DNA of 64,000 bases from an uncultured Bacteroidia bacterium (GCA_902778105.1 CACYWN010000011.1:61588-125587), one strand, 5' to 3'; counted from the first letter of the stretch, positions 26,870 through 35,345 are shown. Notes: a model not told the origin generated them from the letters alone. A program made the numbers and translations.

Positions 26870-26877
26870 CAAAGATA
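26870..26877 (-). promoter_or_regulatory. -7 box of the UDG-like gene
   Basis: On the minus strand the sequence is TATCTTTG, ending 5 nt before the ATG at 26864. This is another near-leaderless arrangement. Confidence 0.55.
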
Positions 26878-26911
26878 CGCTATTTTATTATTAAAATATT
26901 TGCAGAAACCC

Positions 26912-26941
26912 TTGCATCCAACGGAATTATTACTACATTTG
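26912..26941 (+). promoter_or_regulatory. his operon promoter
   Basis: TTG at 26912-26914, a 19-bp spacer and TACATTTG at 26934-26941 match the Bacteroidetes promoter. Transcription would begin within a few bases of the leader-peptide ATG at 26949. Confidence 0.75.
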
Positions 26942-26948
26942 CAAAAGT

Positions 26949-27002
26949 ATGAATATGAATATCAACAACAAGCATCATCACCACCTTGTCTTCGGCAGAT
27001 AG
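26949..27002 (+). CDS. hisL: his operon leader peptide
   Basis: A 17-codon frame encodes MNMNINNKHHHHLVFGR and then stops with TAG. Four consecutive His codons (CAT CAT CAC CAC, 26973-26984) sit between the his promoter and an intrinsic terminator, ahead of hisG. This is the classic layout of ribosome-mediated attenuation: scarce charged tRNA-His would stall the ribosome on the His codons and favour an antiterminator. GGGCGG at 27002-27007 can pair, with one G-U, with CTGCCC at 27055-27060, which would take the left terminator arm. The ATG lies 7 nt after the -7 box. Confidence 0.85.
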   Translation: MNMNINNKHHHHLVFGR

Positions 27003-27049
27003 GGCGGACTCCTTGTTATATCTCATATCCATACCGATAGGAACGATGA

Positions 27050-27082
27050 AGACCTGCCCACCCCAAGGCAAGTCTTTTTTTT
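27050..27082 (+). terminator. his attenuator terminator
   Basis: AGACCTGCC (27050-27058) pairs with GGCAAGTCT (27067-27075) with one C-A mismatch and an 8-nt loop. It is followed by eight T (27075-27082) and ends 28 nt before hisG. Together with the His-codon peptide it forms an attenuator. Confidence 0.85.
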
Positions 27083-27110
27083 GTATGCTTAACGAATAGA
27101 CAAAACCATC

Positions 27111-27962
27111 ATGCTCAGGATTGCCATCCAATCCAAGGGACGCCTCAACGAAGAGAGCCTCTCCCTCCTCCAGGACATCGGCATCGAAGTCGATGCCCCC
27201 AAGCGGAAACTGCTGTCCAAATCGCAGACTTTCCCCCTCGAAGCCTTGTACCTCCGCGACGACGACATTCCCCACGTCGTAGCCGGCGGTACTGCCACGC
27301 TCGGCATCGTCGGGCTGAACGAACTTGAAGAACGCGGTGCCGACATCGACATCCTTGCCCGGCTCGGCTTCGGGGCCTGCCGCCTGAGCCTGGCCATCCC
27401 GAAAGGCGAAGACTATGACGGTCCCTCCTGGTTCTGCGGCCGGCGAATTGCGACATCCTATCCCAACATCCTTCGGAAATATCTGGATGACAAAGGGATA
27501 GATGCCAAGATCGAAGTGATCACCGGCTCCGTCGAAATCGGTCCCGCCATCGGCATCGCCGACGCCATCTTCGATATCGTCTCCTCCGGAAGCACCCTCA
27601 TCGCCAACGGGCTGAAGGAAGTGGAGACCGTCTTTGAATCGGAAGCGGTTCTTATCGCCCGAAAGGACCTCAAGGCGGAAGAGCGGGTCCTCATCGACGA
27701 CCTCCTGTTCCGGATCGAGTCGGAAACGGTCAGTCGGGGTAAAAAATACCTGTTGATGAACATTCCCAGGGCGTCCCTGGACGAAGCCATCCGGATCCTG
27801 CCTGCCATGCGGAGCCCTACCGTGATGCCCCTGGCCTCGCCCGACTGGTGCTCCCTGCACTCGGTCGTCAACACCGCCGACCTCTGGACCAAAGTACGCC
27901 AGCTCAAGGCCATCGGCGCCGAAGGAATCCTCGTCATGGACGTAGACAAGATCATCCTATGA
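27111..27962 (+). CDS. hisG: ATP phosphoribosyltransferase (long form)
   Basis: The 283-residue enzyme condenses ATP and PRPP in the first, feedback-controlled step of histidine synthesis. It starts MLRIAIQSKGRLNEESLSLL and includes the PRPP-binding stretch ADAIFDIVSSGSTLIANGL. Its C-terminal ACT-like domain, ending AEGILVMDVDKIIL, marks the long HisG form that needs no HisZ and binds histidine directly. The TGA overlaps the hisD ATG (ATGA). Expression is expected to be set by the upstream attenuator. Confidence 0.97.
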   Translation: MLRIAIQSKGRLNEESLSLLQDIGIEVDAPKRKLLSKSQTFPLEALYLRDDDIPHVVAGGTATLGIVGLNELEERGADIDILARLGFGACRLSLAIPKGEDYDGPSWFCGRRIATSYPNILRKYLDDKGIDAKIEVITGSVEIGPAIGIADAIFDIVSSGSTLIANGLKEVETVFESEAVLIARKDLKAEERVLIDDLLFRIESETVSRGKKYLLMNIPRASLDEAIRILPAMRSPTVMPLASPDWCSLHSVVNTADLWTKVRQLKAIGAEGILVMDVDKIIL

Positions 27963-29236
27963 GAATCATCGTGAATCCGCCGCGGTCGGAGTGGGATGCG
28001 CTGACCCGGCGCCAAGGAGTTGATTATGAAGGCATCCGTCCTCGCGTGGAGGCTATCCTGAATGCCGTGGAAAGCGAGGGAGACGTGGCCCTGAAGCGCC
28101 TGATGCGTGACATCGACGGTGTCGATGCAGCCTTGGAAGTAACTGATGTCGAGATCGATGCCGCATGCAGGGCTGTCCCGGAAGCGGTCGCGGAAGCCAT
28201 CCGCACCGCCAAAACGAACATCGAGGCCTTCCACCGTGCCCAGATGCCCCGGGAAATCCGCGTGGAGACCGCGCCCGGGGTTGTCTGCATCCAGCGACCG
28301 GTTCCCATCCGCCGCGTGGGACTGTATATCCCCGGCGGCAGCGCTCCCCTTTTCTCCACCGTCCTGATGCTGGCCGTTCCGGCCGCCCTGGCCGGCTGCA
28401 GCGAGCGCATTCTGTGCACCCCTTGCGGAAAGGACGGCTCCATCGCCCCCGAAGTACTGTTCGCCGCCCGGGAATGCGGGATCAACCGGATTTTCCGGCT
28501 GGGCGGCGCCCAGGCGGTTGCCGCCATGGCCTTCGGGACCGAAAGCGTTCCGAAAGTGGACAAGATCTTCGGTCCCGGCAACCCGTATGTCACCCTTGCC
28601 AAGCAATTGGTGAGCGGCCGGAACACCGCCATCGACATGCCGGCAGGCCCTTCGGAAGTGATGGTCCTTGCCGACGGAAGCGCTCCAGCCGCCTTTGCCG
28701 CGGCAGACCTTCTCTCCCAGGCGGAGCACGGGAAAGACAGTACGGCCGTCCTTGTATGCACCGAAAGCAGTTATGCCGAAAGTGTACTGCAGGAAGTTGA
28801 TTATCAAAAGAGTAAACTTTCTCGAAGTATACAGGTGGACGGCTCGCTGGCCCACAGTTACGCCGTCGTTTTCCCGGACATCCGGGAGATGGTGGACTTC
28901 GCCGAAGCCTATGCTCCCGAGCACCTCATCATCGCGATGGAGAACGCTTCGGACGTAGCCGGCCGCATCACGGCCGCCGGCAGCGTATTCGTCGGTCCCT
29001 GGAGTCCCGAGAGTGCCGGCGATTACGCCTCCGGCACGAACCATACGCTGCCCACAAGCGGGTGGGCCCGTTCCTGCAGCGGGGTCAATATCGACAGTTT
29101 CCTCCGGAAAATGACACTTCAGGAAATCACCCGGGAAGGCCTCGCCTCCCTCGCCCCAACCATCGTGTCGATGGCCCAGGCGGAAGGCCTGGAAGCCCAC
29201 GCCCGCGCCGTAACCATCAGAACCACCTCGCTATGA
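27959..29236 (+). CDS. hisD: Histidinol dehydrogenase
   Basis: The 425-residue enzyme oxidises L-histidinol to histidine in two NAD-dependent steps. It carries VGLYIPGGSAPLFSTVLMLAVPA, the GPGNPYVTLAKQLV block, the DMPAGPSEVMVLAD block and GTNHTLPTSGWAR with the metal-binding His. The start is the ATG at 27959 overlapping hisG; the longer frame is not supported. The stop overlaps the hisC ATG. Confidence 0.97.
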   Translation: MRIIVNPPRSEWDALTRRQGVDYEGIRPRVEAILNAVESEGDVALKRLMRDIDGVDAALEVTDVEIDAACRAVPEAVAEAIRTAKTNIEAFHRAQMPREIRVETAPGVVCIQRPVPIRRVGLYIPGGSAPLFSTVLMLAVPAALAGCSERILCTPCGKDGSIAPEVLFAARECGINRIFRLGGAQAVAAMAFGTESVPKVDKIFGPGNPYVTLAKQLVSGRNTAIDMPAGPSEVMVLADGSAPAAFAAADLLSQAEHGKDSTAVLVCTESSYAESVLQEVDYQKSKLSRSIQVDGSLAHSYAVVFPDIREMVDFAEAYAPEHLIIAMENASDVAGRITAAGSVFVGPWSPESAGDYASGTNHTLPTSGWARSCSGVNIDSFLRKMTLQEITREGLASLAPTIVSMAQAEGLEAHARAVTIRTTSL

Positions 29237-30264
29237 GTCGGATAACTTCCCTTGTCAGGCCCAACATCGCAGCCCTGGCCCCGTATTCGACCGCACGGGA
29301 CGAATATGACGGCCCCCTCGGCATATTCCTGGATGCCAATGAAAGTCCGTTCCAGAACGGGTATAACCGGTATCCCGACCCGCATCAGGCCATCCTGAAA
29401 GACCGCCTGTGCTCCCTGAAAGGCCTCCGGAAAGAGAATATCTTCCTCGGGAACGGCAGTGACGAAGCCATCGACCTGGTTTTCAGGATTTTCTGCGAAC
29501 CCGGGAAAGACAACGCCGTCATCATTTCCCCCAGCTACGGGATGTACGGCGTGGCGGCCGCCATCAACGATGTCGAGGTCCGGCCGGTCCGGCTCGGGGA
29601 AGATTTTTCCCTGGACAGCGAAAAGCTTCTCGGAGCCTGTGATCCGCGGACCAAGGTCATCTTTCTCTGTTCCCCGAACAATCCGTCCGGCAATGCCTTC
29701 CCGAAAAGCCAGTTGCTGGATATCTGCGACCGCTTCCCCGGCATCGTCGTCGTGGACGAGGCCTATGTGGATTTCTCGGAGAAAGGGAGCCTGGCCGCCG
29801 AAGCTTCATCCCGGGACGGACTGATTGTTCTCCAAACCCTCTCCAAGGCCCGGGCTATGGCCGGACTCCGCATCGGAATGGCCATCTCCTCCCTGGAGAT
29901 CATCCGGCTGATGTCGATGGTCAAATATCCCTACAACCTGAGTCTGGCCGCGATGGAAAAGGCGATGGAATTCCTAGAAAAGAAAATTGATTTACAAGTA
30001 GATACAATCATCAATGAAAGGGAAAGATTAGCATCTGTCCTTCCACACTTCCCCTTCGTGCGGAAGGTCTATCCCAGCGATGCGAACTTCCTTCTCACCC
30101 GGGTGGACGATGCCGATTCCCTGTATGGATATCTCCTGGAAAACGGCATCATCGTCCGTAATCGCAGCCGTGTCCCGGGATGCGAAGGATGCCTGCGGCT
30201 GACCGTCGGCCTGCCCGGAGAGAACGAAACCTTGTTGAACGCATTGGAACACTATATGGTATGA
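29233..30264 (+). CDS. hisC: Histidinol-phosphate aminotransferase
   Basis: The 343-residue PLP enzyme of fold type I converts imidazole-acetol phosphate to histidinol phosphate. Visible motifs are LDANESPFQNGYNRYPDP, NGSDEAIDLVFR, FLCSPNNPSGN, VDEAYVDF and the PLP Lys in LQTLSKARAMAGLRIG. ATGA overlap with hisD sets the start, and the hisB ATG overlaps its TGA, continuing the coupled chain. Confidence 0.97.
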   Translation: MSRITSLVRPNIAALAPYSTARDEYDGPLGIFLDANESPFQNGYNRYPDPHQAILKDRLCSLKGLRKENIFLGNGSDEAIDLVFRIFCEPGKDNAVIISPSYGMYGVAAAINDVEVRPVRLGEDFSLDSEKLLGACDPRTKVIFLCSPNNPSGNAFPKSQLLDICDRFPGIVVVDEAYVDFSEKGSLAAEASSRDGLIVLQTLSKARAMAGLRIGMAISSLEIIRLMSMVKYPYNLSLAAMEKAMEFLEKKIDLQVDTIINERERLASVLPHFPFVRKVYPSDANFLLTRVDDADSLYGYLLENGIIVRNRSRVPGCEGCLRLTVGLPGENETLLNALEHYMV

Positions 30265-31328
30265 CTCCCCTGAAAAAAGCCCTCTTCATCGACCGCGACG
30301 GAACCATCCTGGTCGAACCTTCAGACGAACAGATCGATTCCCTGGACAAGTTCGCCTTCGTTCCCGGCGCCATCTCCGGGCTCAAGGCGCTCACAGGCCT
30401 GGGGTTTGAACTCGTCCTCGTGTCCAACCAGGACGGACTCGGCACCCCTTTCTTCCCGACCGAGACCTTCTGGCCCTGCCAGACCCTGATGCTGAATACG
30501 CTCAAAGGGGAAGGTATCGTTTTCGACAATGTCCTGATAGACAAAACCTTCCCGCACGAGAACGCACCCACCCGCAAGCCCGGGACTGGGATGTTGACGG
30601 CCTACCTGGACGGATCCTATGACCTGGCATCCAGTTTCGTGATCGGCGACCGGGAATCCGATGTCCGGTTGGCGGCCAACCTGGGTGCGAAGGCGTTGCA
30701 AGTCGGTCCGATGACCTGGGCGGAAATCGCCGAGGCGGTGCGGAGCAGCGACAGGCTGGTTACCCTCACCCGGAAAACCCGCGAGACGGACATCACCCTG
30801 ACGCTGGACCTGGATGGCAAGGGACCGTCCGGAATCTCGACCGGGCTGCATTTCTTCGACCACATGCTGGAGCAGATTCCGCACCACGGCGGGGTGAGCC
30901 TTGCCCTGGAATGCAAGGGTGACCTGGAGGTCGACGAGCACCACACGATGGAAGATACGGGCATCGTGCTCGGCCAGGCCATCGATGCGGCGCTGGGGTC
31001 CAAGAGAGGCATCGAACGATATGGATTCGCACTTCCGATGGATGAGTGCAAGGCATTGGTCCTGATCGATTTCGGTGGACGTGCAGATTTTGTCTGGAAG
31101 GTGGATTTCACCCGCGAATACGTGGGCGATACCCCGACGGAGATGTTCTCCCATTTCTTCAAGTCGCTATGCACCGCAGCCCGCTGCAACCTCCGCATCG
31201 AGGCGGAGGGCGAGAATAACCACCACCTGGCGGAATCCGTCTTCAAGGCCTTCGCCCGGGCACTCCGCCAGGCGGTACGCCGCAATGTATTCGACGGTTC
31301 CCTCCCCTCATCCAAAGGAACGCTATGA
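30261..31328 (+). CDS. hisB: Bifunctional histidinol-phosphatase/imidazoleglycerol-phosphate dehydratase
   Basis: The 355-residue fusion has an N-terminal HAD phosphatase (FIDRDGTILVEP; FVIGDRESDVRLAANLG) over about residues 1-165 and a C-terminal dehydratase (LHFFDHMLEQIPHHGG, DEHHTMEDTGIVLG, EGENNHHLAESVFKAFARALR) with the Mn-binding His clusters. The same fusion occurs in enterics and Bacteroides. It supplies the sixth and eighth steps of the pathway. The stop overlaps the hisH start. Confidence 0.97.
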   Translation: MTPLKKALFIDRDGTILVEPSDEQIDSLDKFAFVPGAISGLKALTGLGFELVLVSNQDGLGTPFFPTETFWPCQTLMLNTLKGEGIVFDNVLIDKTFPHENAPTRKPGTGMLTAYLDGSYDLASSFVIGDRESDVRLAANLGAKALQVGPMTWAEIAEAVRSSDRLVTLTRKTRETDITLTLDLDGKGPSGISTGLHFFDHMLEQIPHHGGVSLALECKGDLEVDEHHTMEDTGIVLGQAIDAALGSKRGIERYGFALPMDECKALVLIDFGGRADFVWKVDFTREYVGDTPTEMFSHFFKSLCTAARCNLRIEAEGENNHHLAESVFKAFARALRQAVRRNVFDGSLPSSKGTL

Positions 31329-31915
31329 TTGCCATCATCGACTATGACATGGGCAACCTCCGTTCGCTGGAGAACGCCCTGGACCGGCTCGGAGCGGTCT
31401 ATACCGTGACGGCGAACCCGGAAACCATCCGCCGCTCCGACCAAGTCATCCTCCCGGGCGTCGGACACGCCGGCCTCGCGATGGACAACCTCGTGGAACG
31501 CGGGCTTCCGGATGTGATCCGGTCCCTGCGCCAGCCGGTGCTGGGCATCTGCGTGGGCATGCAGGTGCTATGCCGGGACAGCGAAGAAGCCCCCGGAAAG
31601 CCCTGCCTGGGCGTTTTCGACGCCCACGTGCGCCGCTTCTCCCCCGCCCCCGGCTGCAAGGTTCCGCATATGGGCTGGAACGATATCAGAAACCTGGAGA
31701 GTAAGCTGTTCAAGGACCTGCCGTCAGGCTCCTACCTCTATTTCGTACACTCGTATTACGCAGGCCTGTGCCCGGATACAATAGCGACCTGCAAGTACGC
31801 CGGGGCGATGTTCAGCGCCGCGCTGCGCTACGAGAACTTCTACGGAACGCAGTTCCACCCGGAAAAGAGCGGTTCCGTCGGCGAAAAGATCCTCCAAAAC
31901 TTCCTGGCCCTATGA
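31325..31915 (+). CDS. hisH: Imidazole glycerol phosphate synthase glutaminase subunit
   Basis: The 196-residue class I glutamine amidotransferase has the nucleophile Cys in GICVGMQVL, preceded by LPGVGHAG, and the catalytic His-x-Glu in TQFHPEKSG near the end. It delivers ammonia to HisF. The gene overlaps both hisB and hisA by 4 nt. Confidence 0.97.
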   Translation: MIAIIDYDMGNLRSLENALDRLGAVYTVTANPETIRRSDQVILPGVGHAGLAMDNLVERGLPDVIRSLRQPVLGICVGMQVLCRDSEEAPGKPCLGVFDAHVRRFSPAPGCKVPHMGWNDIRNLESKLFKDLPSGSYLYFVHSYYAGLCPDTIATCKYAGAMFSAALRYENFYGTQFHPEKSGSVGEKILQNFLAL

Positions 31916-32637
31916 TCGAGATCATCCCCGCCATCGACATCATCGACGGCAAATGCACACGGCTCTCCCAGGGAGATTACGCAACACAGAAAGATTACGG
32001 CGGCGACCCGGCGGAATGGGCAAGGGCCTATGCCGACTGCGGCGTCAAACGGCTGCATCTCGTGGACCTGGAAGGCGCCAAAACCTCCCGGCCCAAAAAC
32101 CTCCGGACCCTGGAGAGAATCGCCTCCCTGAGCCTTCTGACACTGGAATGGGGCGGCGGCATCAAGGATGACGAAGCCCTTGCATCGGTCTGGAACGCAG
32201 GTGCCGACGAGGCCATCATCGGCAGCATTGCAGCCAAGGAGCCGGAACGGATGCTCACCTGGCTCCGACACTATGGCAGCCGCATCATTCTCGGTGCCGA
32301 CGTCCGCGACGGCAAGGTCGCCGTGAGCGGCTGGCTGGAGGACAGCGGCATCGGCCTGGACGAGCTCATCCAGACTTTCCTGCCGTCCGGGCTGAAACGG
32401 GCCATCGTCACGGACATTTCCCGCGACGGGATGCTACAGGGGCCGTCTTTCGACCTTTACAAGGGGTTGCAAGAGCGGTTTCCGGACCTGACGACTATCG
32501 TAAGCGGCGGCGTATCGTCCCTGGACGACGTGCGCCGTGCGGACGAAATGGGCCTGCCCGGCATCATCGTGGGCAAGGCCATCTATGAGAACCGAATCAC
32601 ACTCAAAGACTTGAAGCGATGCTTGCAAAACGGATAA
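31912..32637 (+). CDS. hisA: ProFAR isomerase
   Basis: The 241-residue TIM barrel isomerises ProFAR to PRFAR. It has the catalytic Asp in IIPAIDIIDGKCTRLSQGDY, the phosphate sites GGGIK and SGGVSSLDD, and the second acid in TDISRDGMLQGP. The start is the ATG at 31912 that overlaps hisH. Its end overlaps hisF by 19 nt. Confidence 0.97.
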   Translation: MIEIIPAIDIIDGKCTRLSQGDYATQKDYGGDPAEWARAYADCGVKRLHLVDLEGAKTSRPKNLRTLERIASLSLLTLEWGGGIKDDEALASVWNAGADEAIIGSIAAKEPERMLTWLRHYGSRIILGADVRDGKVAVSGWLEDSGIGLDELIQTFLPSGLKRAIVTDISRDGMLQGPSFDLYKGLQERFPDLTTIVSGGVSSLDDVRRADEMGLPGIIVGKAIYENRITLKDLKRCLQNG

Positions 32638-33377
32638 TCCCCTGCCTGGATGTCAAGAACGGCCGCGTGGTGAAGGGCATCAACTTCCTGGACCTGAAAG
32701 ACGTGGGCGACGCCGTGGATCTCGGCCGCCGGTACGCCCTGGAAGGGGCCGACGAACTCGTGTACCTGGACATCAGCGCCACGCTGGAAGGCCGGAAGAC
32801 CTTCGCGGAACTGGTTTCCCGGGTCGCGGAGGCCGTCAACATCCCGTTCACCGTGGGCGGCGGCATCCGGAGCCTGGACGACGCTTCGCGCCTGCTGGAC
32901 GCCGGGGCCGACAAGATCACCCTGAACAGCGCCGCCATCGCCCGTCCGGAACTCATCGGCGACATCGCGGCCAAATACGGTCGGCAGTTCGTCGTGGTGG
33001 CGATCGACGCGAAATCCTGTCCGGACGGCCGCTGGCACGCGACTACCCACGGCGGAAGCCGCCCTTCCGACAAGGAACTCTTCTCTTGGGCGCGGGAGGC
33101 CGAAGACCGCGGAGCCGGCGAGATCCTGTTCACGTCCATGGACCACGACGGCACCCGCAGCGGCTATCCCTGTGACGTTTATGCAGCGCTTTCCGATTCC
33201 CTGGGTATTCCCGTCATCGCATCGGGCGGCGCCGGCAGCGTGGCGGACATCGCGGCCGTCCTCATCGAGGGCAAGGCAGACGCGGCCCTCGCCGCCAGTA
33301 TCTTCCACTATGGGCAGTACACCGTGGCGGAAGTCAAGCGCCAGCTCGCCGAAGCCGGCATTCCCGTTCGCATTTAA
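32619..33377 (+). CDS. hisF: Imidazole glycerol phosphate synthase cyclase subunit
   Basis: The 252-residue TIM barrel forms imidazole glycerol phosphate and AICAR from PRFAR and ammonia from HisH. It shows IIPCLDVKNGRVVKGINF, VGGGIRSLDDASRLL, VVVAIDAK, TSMDHDGTRSGY and SGGAGSVADI, all family hallmarks. It overlaps the end of hisA and precedes hisIE by 13 nt. Confidence 0.97.
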   Translation: MLAKRIIPCLDVKNGRVVKGINFLDLKDVGDAVDLGRRYALEGADELVYLDISATLEGRKTFAELVSRVAEAVNIPFTVGGGIRSLDDASRLLDAGADKITLNSAAIARPELIGDIAAKYGRQFVVVAIDAKSCPDGRWHATTHGGSRPSDKELFSWAREAEDRGAGEILFTSMDHDGTRSGYPCDVYAALSDSLGIPVIASGGAGSVADIAAVLIEGKADAALAASIFHYGQYTVAEVKRQLAEAGIPVRI

Positions 33378-33390
33378 CCGATTGATTCCT

Positions 33391-33990
33391 ATGACATTCG
33401 ACGATTTTAACTTAAGCAAGACTGGAGACGGCCTCCTCCCCGTTATCATCCAGGACGCCACAACGCTCAAGGTCCTCATGCTCGGCTATATGGACCGCGC
33501 CGCCTTCGAAAAAACCGCCGCGGAAGGACGCGTCACGTTCTTCTCCCGCAGCAAGCAGCGGCTGTGGACCAAGGGAGAGACCAGCGGCAACTTCCTGACC
33601 GTCAAGAAGATGTTCTCCGACTGCGACAACGACACGCTCCTCATCCAGGCCGATCCGGCCGGTCCCACCTGTCATCGCGGCACGACCGCCTGCTTCGACA
33701 CGCCCGAGGACGAAGGCTTCATCCGCTCCCTCTCGAAGCTCATCCAGGGCCGCCACGCCGAGATGCCGGACGGTTCCTATACCACGAAGCTGTTCATCAA
33801 GGGTCCCAAGGCCATCGCCAAGAAAGTGGGCGAAGAGACTACGGAAATGGTCATCGAGGCCGTGGACGGCAACCGGAGCCGCTTCGTGTACGAGGCTTCC
33901 GACCTCGCCTATCACCTGCTGGTCCTGCTGGAATCCATGGGCTGCACGGTGGAAGACATCGAACGGGAACTGGCGCTCCGGCACCGGTAG
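33391..33990 (+). CDS. hisIE: Bifunctional phosphoribosyl-AMP cyclohydrolase/phosphoribosyl-ATP pyrophosphatase
   Basis: The 199-residue fusion has the HisI domain first (MLGYMDRAAFEKT, VTFFSRSKQRLWTKGETSGN, with Cys ligands in DCDND and CHRGTTACF) and the HisE helical domain after about residue 108 (KLFIKGPKAIAKKVGEETTEMVIEA). It catalyses steps two and three. The start at 33391 follows hisF by 13 nt. It closes the operon; no hairpin terminator is evident before the next promoter at 33994. Confidence 0.97.
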   Translation: MTFDDFNLSKTGDGLLPVIIQDATTLKVLMLGYMDRAAFEKTAAEGRVTFFSRSKQRLWTKGETSGNFLTVKKMFSDCDNDTLLIQADPAGPTCHRGTTACFDTPEDEGFIRSLSKLIQGRHAEMPDGSYTTKLFIKGPKAIAKKVGEETTEMVIEAVDGNRSRFVYEASDLAYHLLVLLESMGCTVEDIERELALRHR

Positions 33991-33993
33991 TCC

Positions 33994-34024
33994 TTGCAGG
34001 ATTCAGGGGAATTCCATACCTTTG
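33994..34024 (+). promoter_or_regulatory. Promoter of the threonine-aldolase-like gene
   Basis: TTG at 33994-33996, a 20-bp spacer and TACCTTTG at 34017-34024, ending 20 nt before the ATG at 34045. Confidence 0.7.
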
Positions 34025-34044
34025 ATTCCCAATTCCAAAAGACC

Positions 34045-35067
34045 ATGATTCTTTTCAGATGCGATTACGCGGAAGGGGCCCATCCGGAGATTCTCAAGCG
34101 GCTCACCGAAACCAACTTCGAACAGTTGGACGGCTACGGCAATGATCCTTATACCCAAAGCGCGAAGCGGAAGATCCTCGAAGCCTGCCACTGCCCGGAG
34201 GGTGAGGTACACTTCCTCGTGGGCGGCACCCAGACCAACTCCACCGTCATTGCAGCCCTCCTGGCTGACTGTGAAGGTGCCGTGGCCGTCGAGACAGGCC
34301 ATATCGGCGTCCATGAAGCCGGCGCCGTGGAATATACCGGGCATAAGGTGCTGACACTCCCCCAGCACCAGGGCAAAATGGACGCAGGCGAACTGGAAGC
34401 CTACCTCGCCGCGTCCGACGCCGATCCGAACAAGGACCATATGGTCTGGCCCGGTCTCGTGTACATCTCCCTGTCCACAGAATACGGCACCATCTACACC
34501 CGTTCAGAACTTACTGAAATCCAGCGCATCGCCCACAAGTACGGCCTGCCGCTGTTCATCGACGGTGCCCGCCTCGGCTATGCCCTCGCCAGTCCCGCCT
34601 GCGACTTCACCCTGGCGGACATGAAAGACCTCTGCGACGTCTTCTACATCGGCGGCACCAAGGTCGGTGCCCTGTGCGGTGAAGCTGTCGTTTTCACGAA
34701 GAAAGCCCCGAAGCACTTCTTCACCACCATCAAACAGCATGGCGCCCTCCTGGCGAAGGGCCGCCTGCTGGGCGTCCAGTTCGACACCCTCTTTACGGAC
34801 AACCTCTACGGCCGCATCGCTGCGAACGCCATCGACCGGGCGCAGGAAATGATTGCCGTGTTGAAGGAAAAAGGGATTCCCTTCTTCCTTGAAACACCGA
34901 CCAATCAGCAGTTTGTAATCCTGGAAAACCACTACATGGAAGCCCTCTCCACGAAAGTCGGCTTCGATATCTGGGAACCCTACGACGCCACCCACACCGT
35001 CGTCCGCTTCGCCACGTCCTGGGCCACCACCCCGGAACAAATCAAGCATCTTAAAGATTTGCTTTAA
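34045..35067 (+). CDS. Low-specificity threonine aldolase / beta-eliminating lyase family protein
   Basis: The 340-residue PLP enzyme of fold type I matches the GntG/LtaE-like aldolase family: FRCDYAEGAHPEILKRL at the start, FLVGGTQTNSTVIAALL, LFIDGARLGYAL and the PLP Lys in FYIGGTKVGALCGEA. It should cleave threonine or allo-threonine to glycine and acetaldehyde. The ATG at 34045 follows a clear promoter; the longer frame has no support. It ends 49 nt before tRNA-Phe. Confidence 0.85.
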   Translation: MILFRCDYAEGAHPEILKRLTETNFEQLDGYGNDPYTQSAKRKILEACHCPEGEVHFLVGGTQTNSTVIAALLADCEGAVAVETGHIGVHEAGAVEYTGHKVLTLPQHQGKMDAGELEAYLAASDADPNKDHMVWPGLVYISLSTEYGTIYTRSELTEIQRIAHKYGLPLFIDGARLGYALASPACDFTLADMKDLCDVFYIGGTKVGALCGEAVVFTKKAPKHFFTTIKQHGALLAKGRLLGVQFDTLFTDNLYGRIAANAIDRAQEMIAVLKEKGIPFFLETPTNQQFVILENHYMEALSTKVGFDIWEPYDATHTVVRFATSWATTPEQIKHLKDLL

Positions 35068-35071
35068 AAAA

Positions 35072-35102
35072 TTTGCAAACTCAAGAAAAATACCTATCTT
35101 TG
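35072..35102 (+). promoter_or_regulatory. Promoter of tRNA-Phe
   Basis: TTTG at 35072-35075, a 19-bp spacer and TATCTTTG at 35095-35102 match the consensus, 14 nt before the tRNA. Confidence 0.75.
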
Positions 35103-35116
35103 CAATCCCAAACCAT

Positions 35117-35189
35117 GGTGCTGTAGCTCAGATGGTAGAGCAATGGACTGAAAATCCATGTGTCGGCAGTTCGATTCTTCCCAGCACCA
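35117..35189 (+). tRNA. tRNA-Phe (anticodon GAA)
   Basis: A 73-nt cloverleaf can be drawn: acceptor GGTGCTG/CAGCACC, D arm GCTC/GAGC, anticodon stem ATGGA/TCCAT with loop CTGAAAA (anticodon GAA), T loop TTCGATT and discriminator A. CCA is not encoded. The T stem GGCAG/CTTCC has one C-T mismatch at its centre. The last 13 nt of the gene form the left copy of a 14-bp direct repeat whose second copy is at 39277, so this tRNA is the attachment site of an integrated element. Confidence 0.93.
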
Positions 35190-35190
35190 C
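35177..35190 (+). other. attL core repeat
   Basis: CTTCCCAGCACCAC overlaps the 3' end of tRNA-Phe and is identical to 39277-39290. The tRNA-proximal copy keeps the gene whole, as for tyrosine-recombinase elements. Confidence 0.8.
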
Positions 35191-35220
35191 TAACTACATT
35201 GATAATCAATTAGTTACATA

Positions 35221-35243
35221 TTTACGCACAACTTTTACGCATA
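35221..35243 (+). repeat. Left pair of TTTACGCAYA repeats (putative integrase arm sites)
   Basis: TTTACGCACA at 35221-35230 and TTTACGCATA at 35234-35243 are direct repeats with a 13-bp period. The same decamer recurs as a pair at the right end in the same orientation. Confidence 0.55.
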
Positions 35244-35268
35244 ATGAGCGAGAAGTTGTGCGTTTTTT
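35224..35268 (+). terminator. Intrinsic terminator after tRNA-Phe
   Basis: ACGCACAACTT (35224-35234) and its exact complement AAGTTGTGCGT (35253-35263) enclose an 18-nt loop and lead into six T (35263-35268). It should end the tRNA-Phe transcript at the island border. Confidence 0.8.
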
Positions 35269-35292
35269 AGAGTCGCTGCTCTCTCCTCCAAC

Positions 35293-35324
35293 AGACCATT
35301 TTCGTGAGGTTACGAAAATGGTCT
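35293..35324. repeat. Palindrome duplicated from dinD coding sequence
   Basis: AGACCATTTTCGT (35293-35305) and its exact complement (35312-35324) flank a GAGGTT loop. The plus strand encodes DHFREVTKMV followed by a stop and matches, with one loop mismatch, the internal dinD segment at 35979-36008 in the opposite orientation. Confidence 0.9.
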
Positions 35325-35345
35325 AGCTTGTGTTATAATGTAGAT

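Noticed and set aside
35132-35326. Plus-strand frame running from tRNA-Phe into the palindrome
   Set aside because: It begins inside the tRNA and spans a terminator; the only protein-like part is the copied DinD decapeptide.
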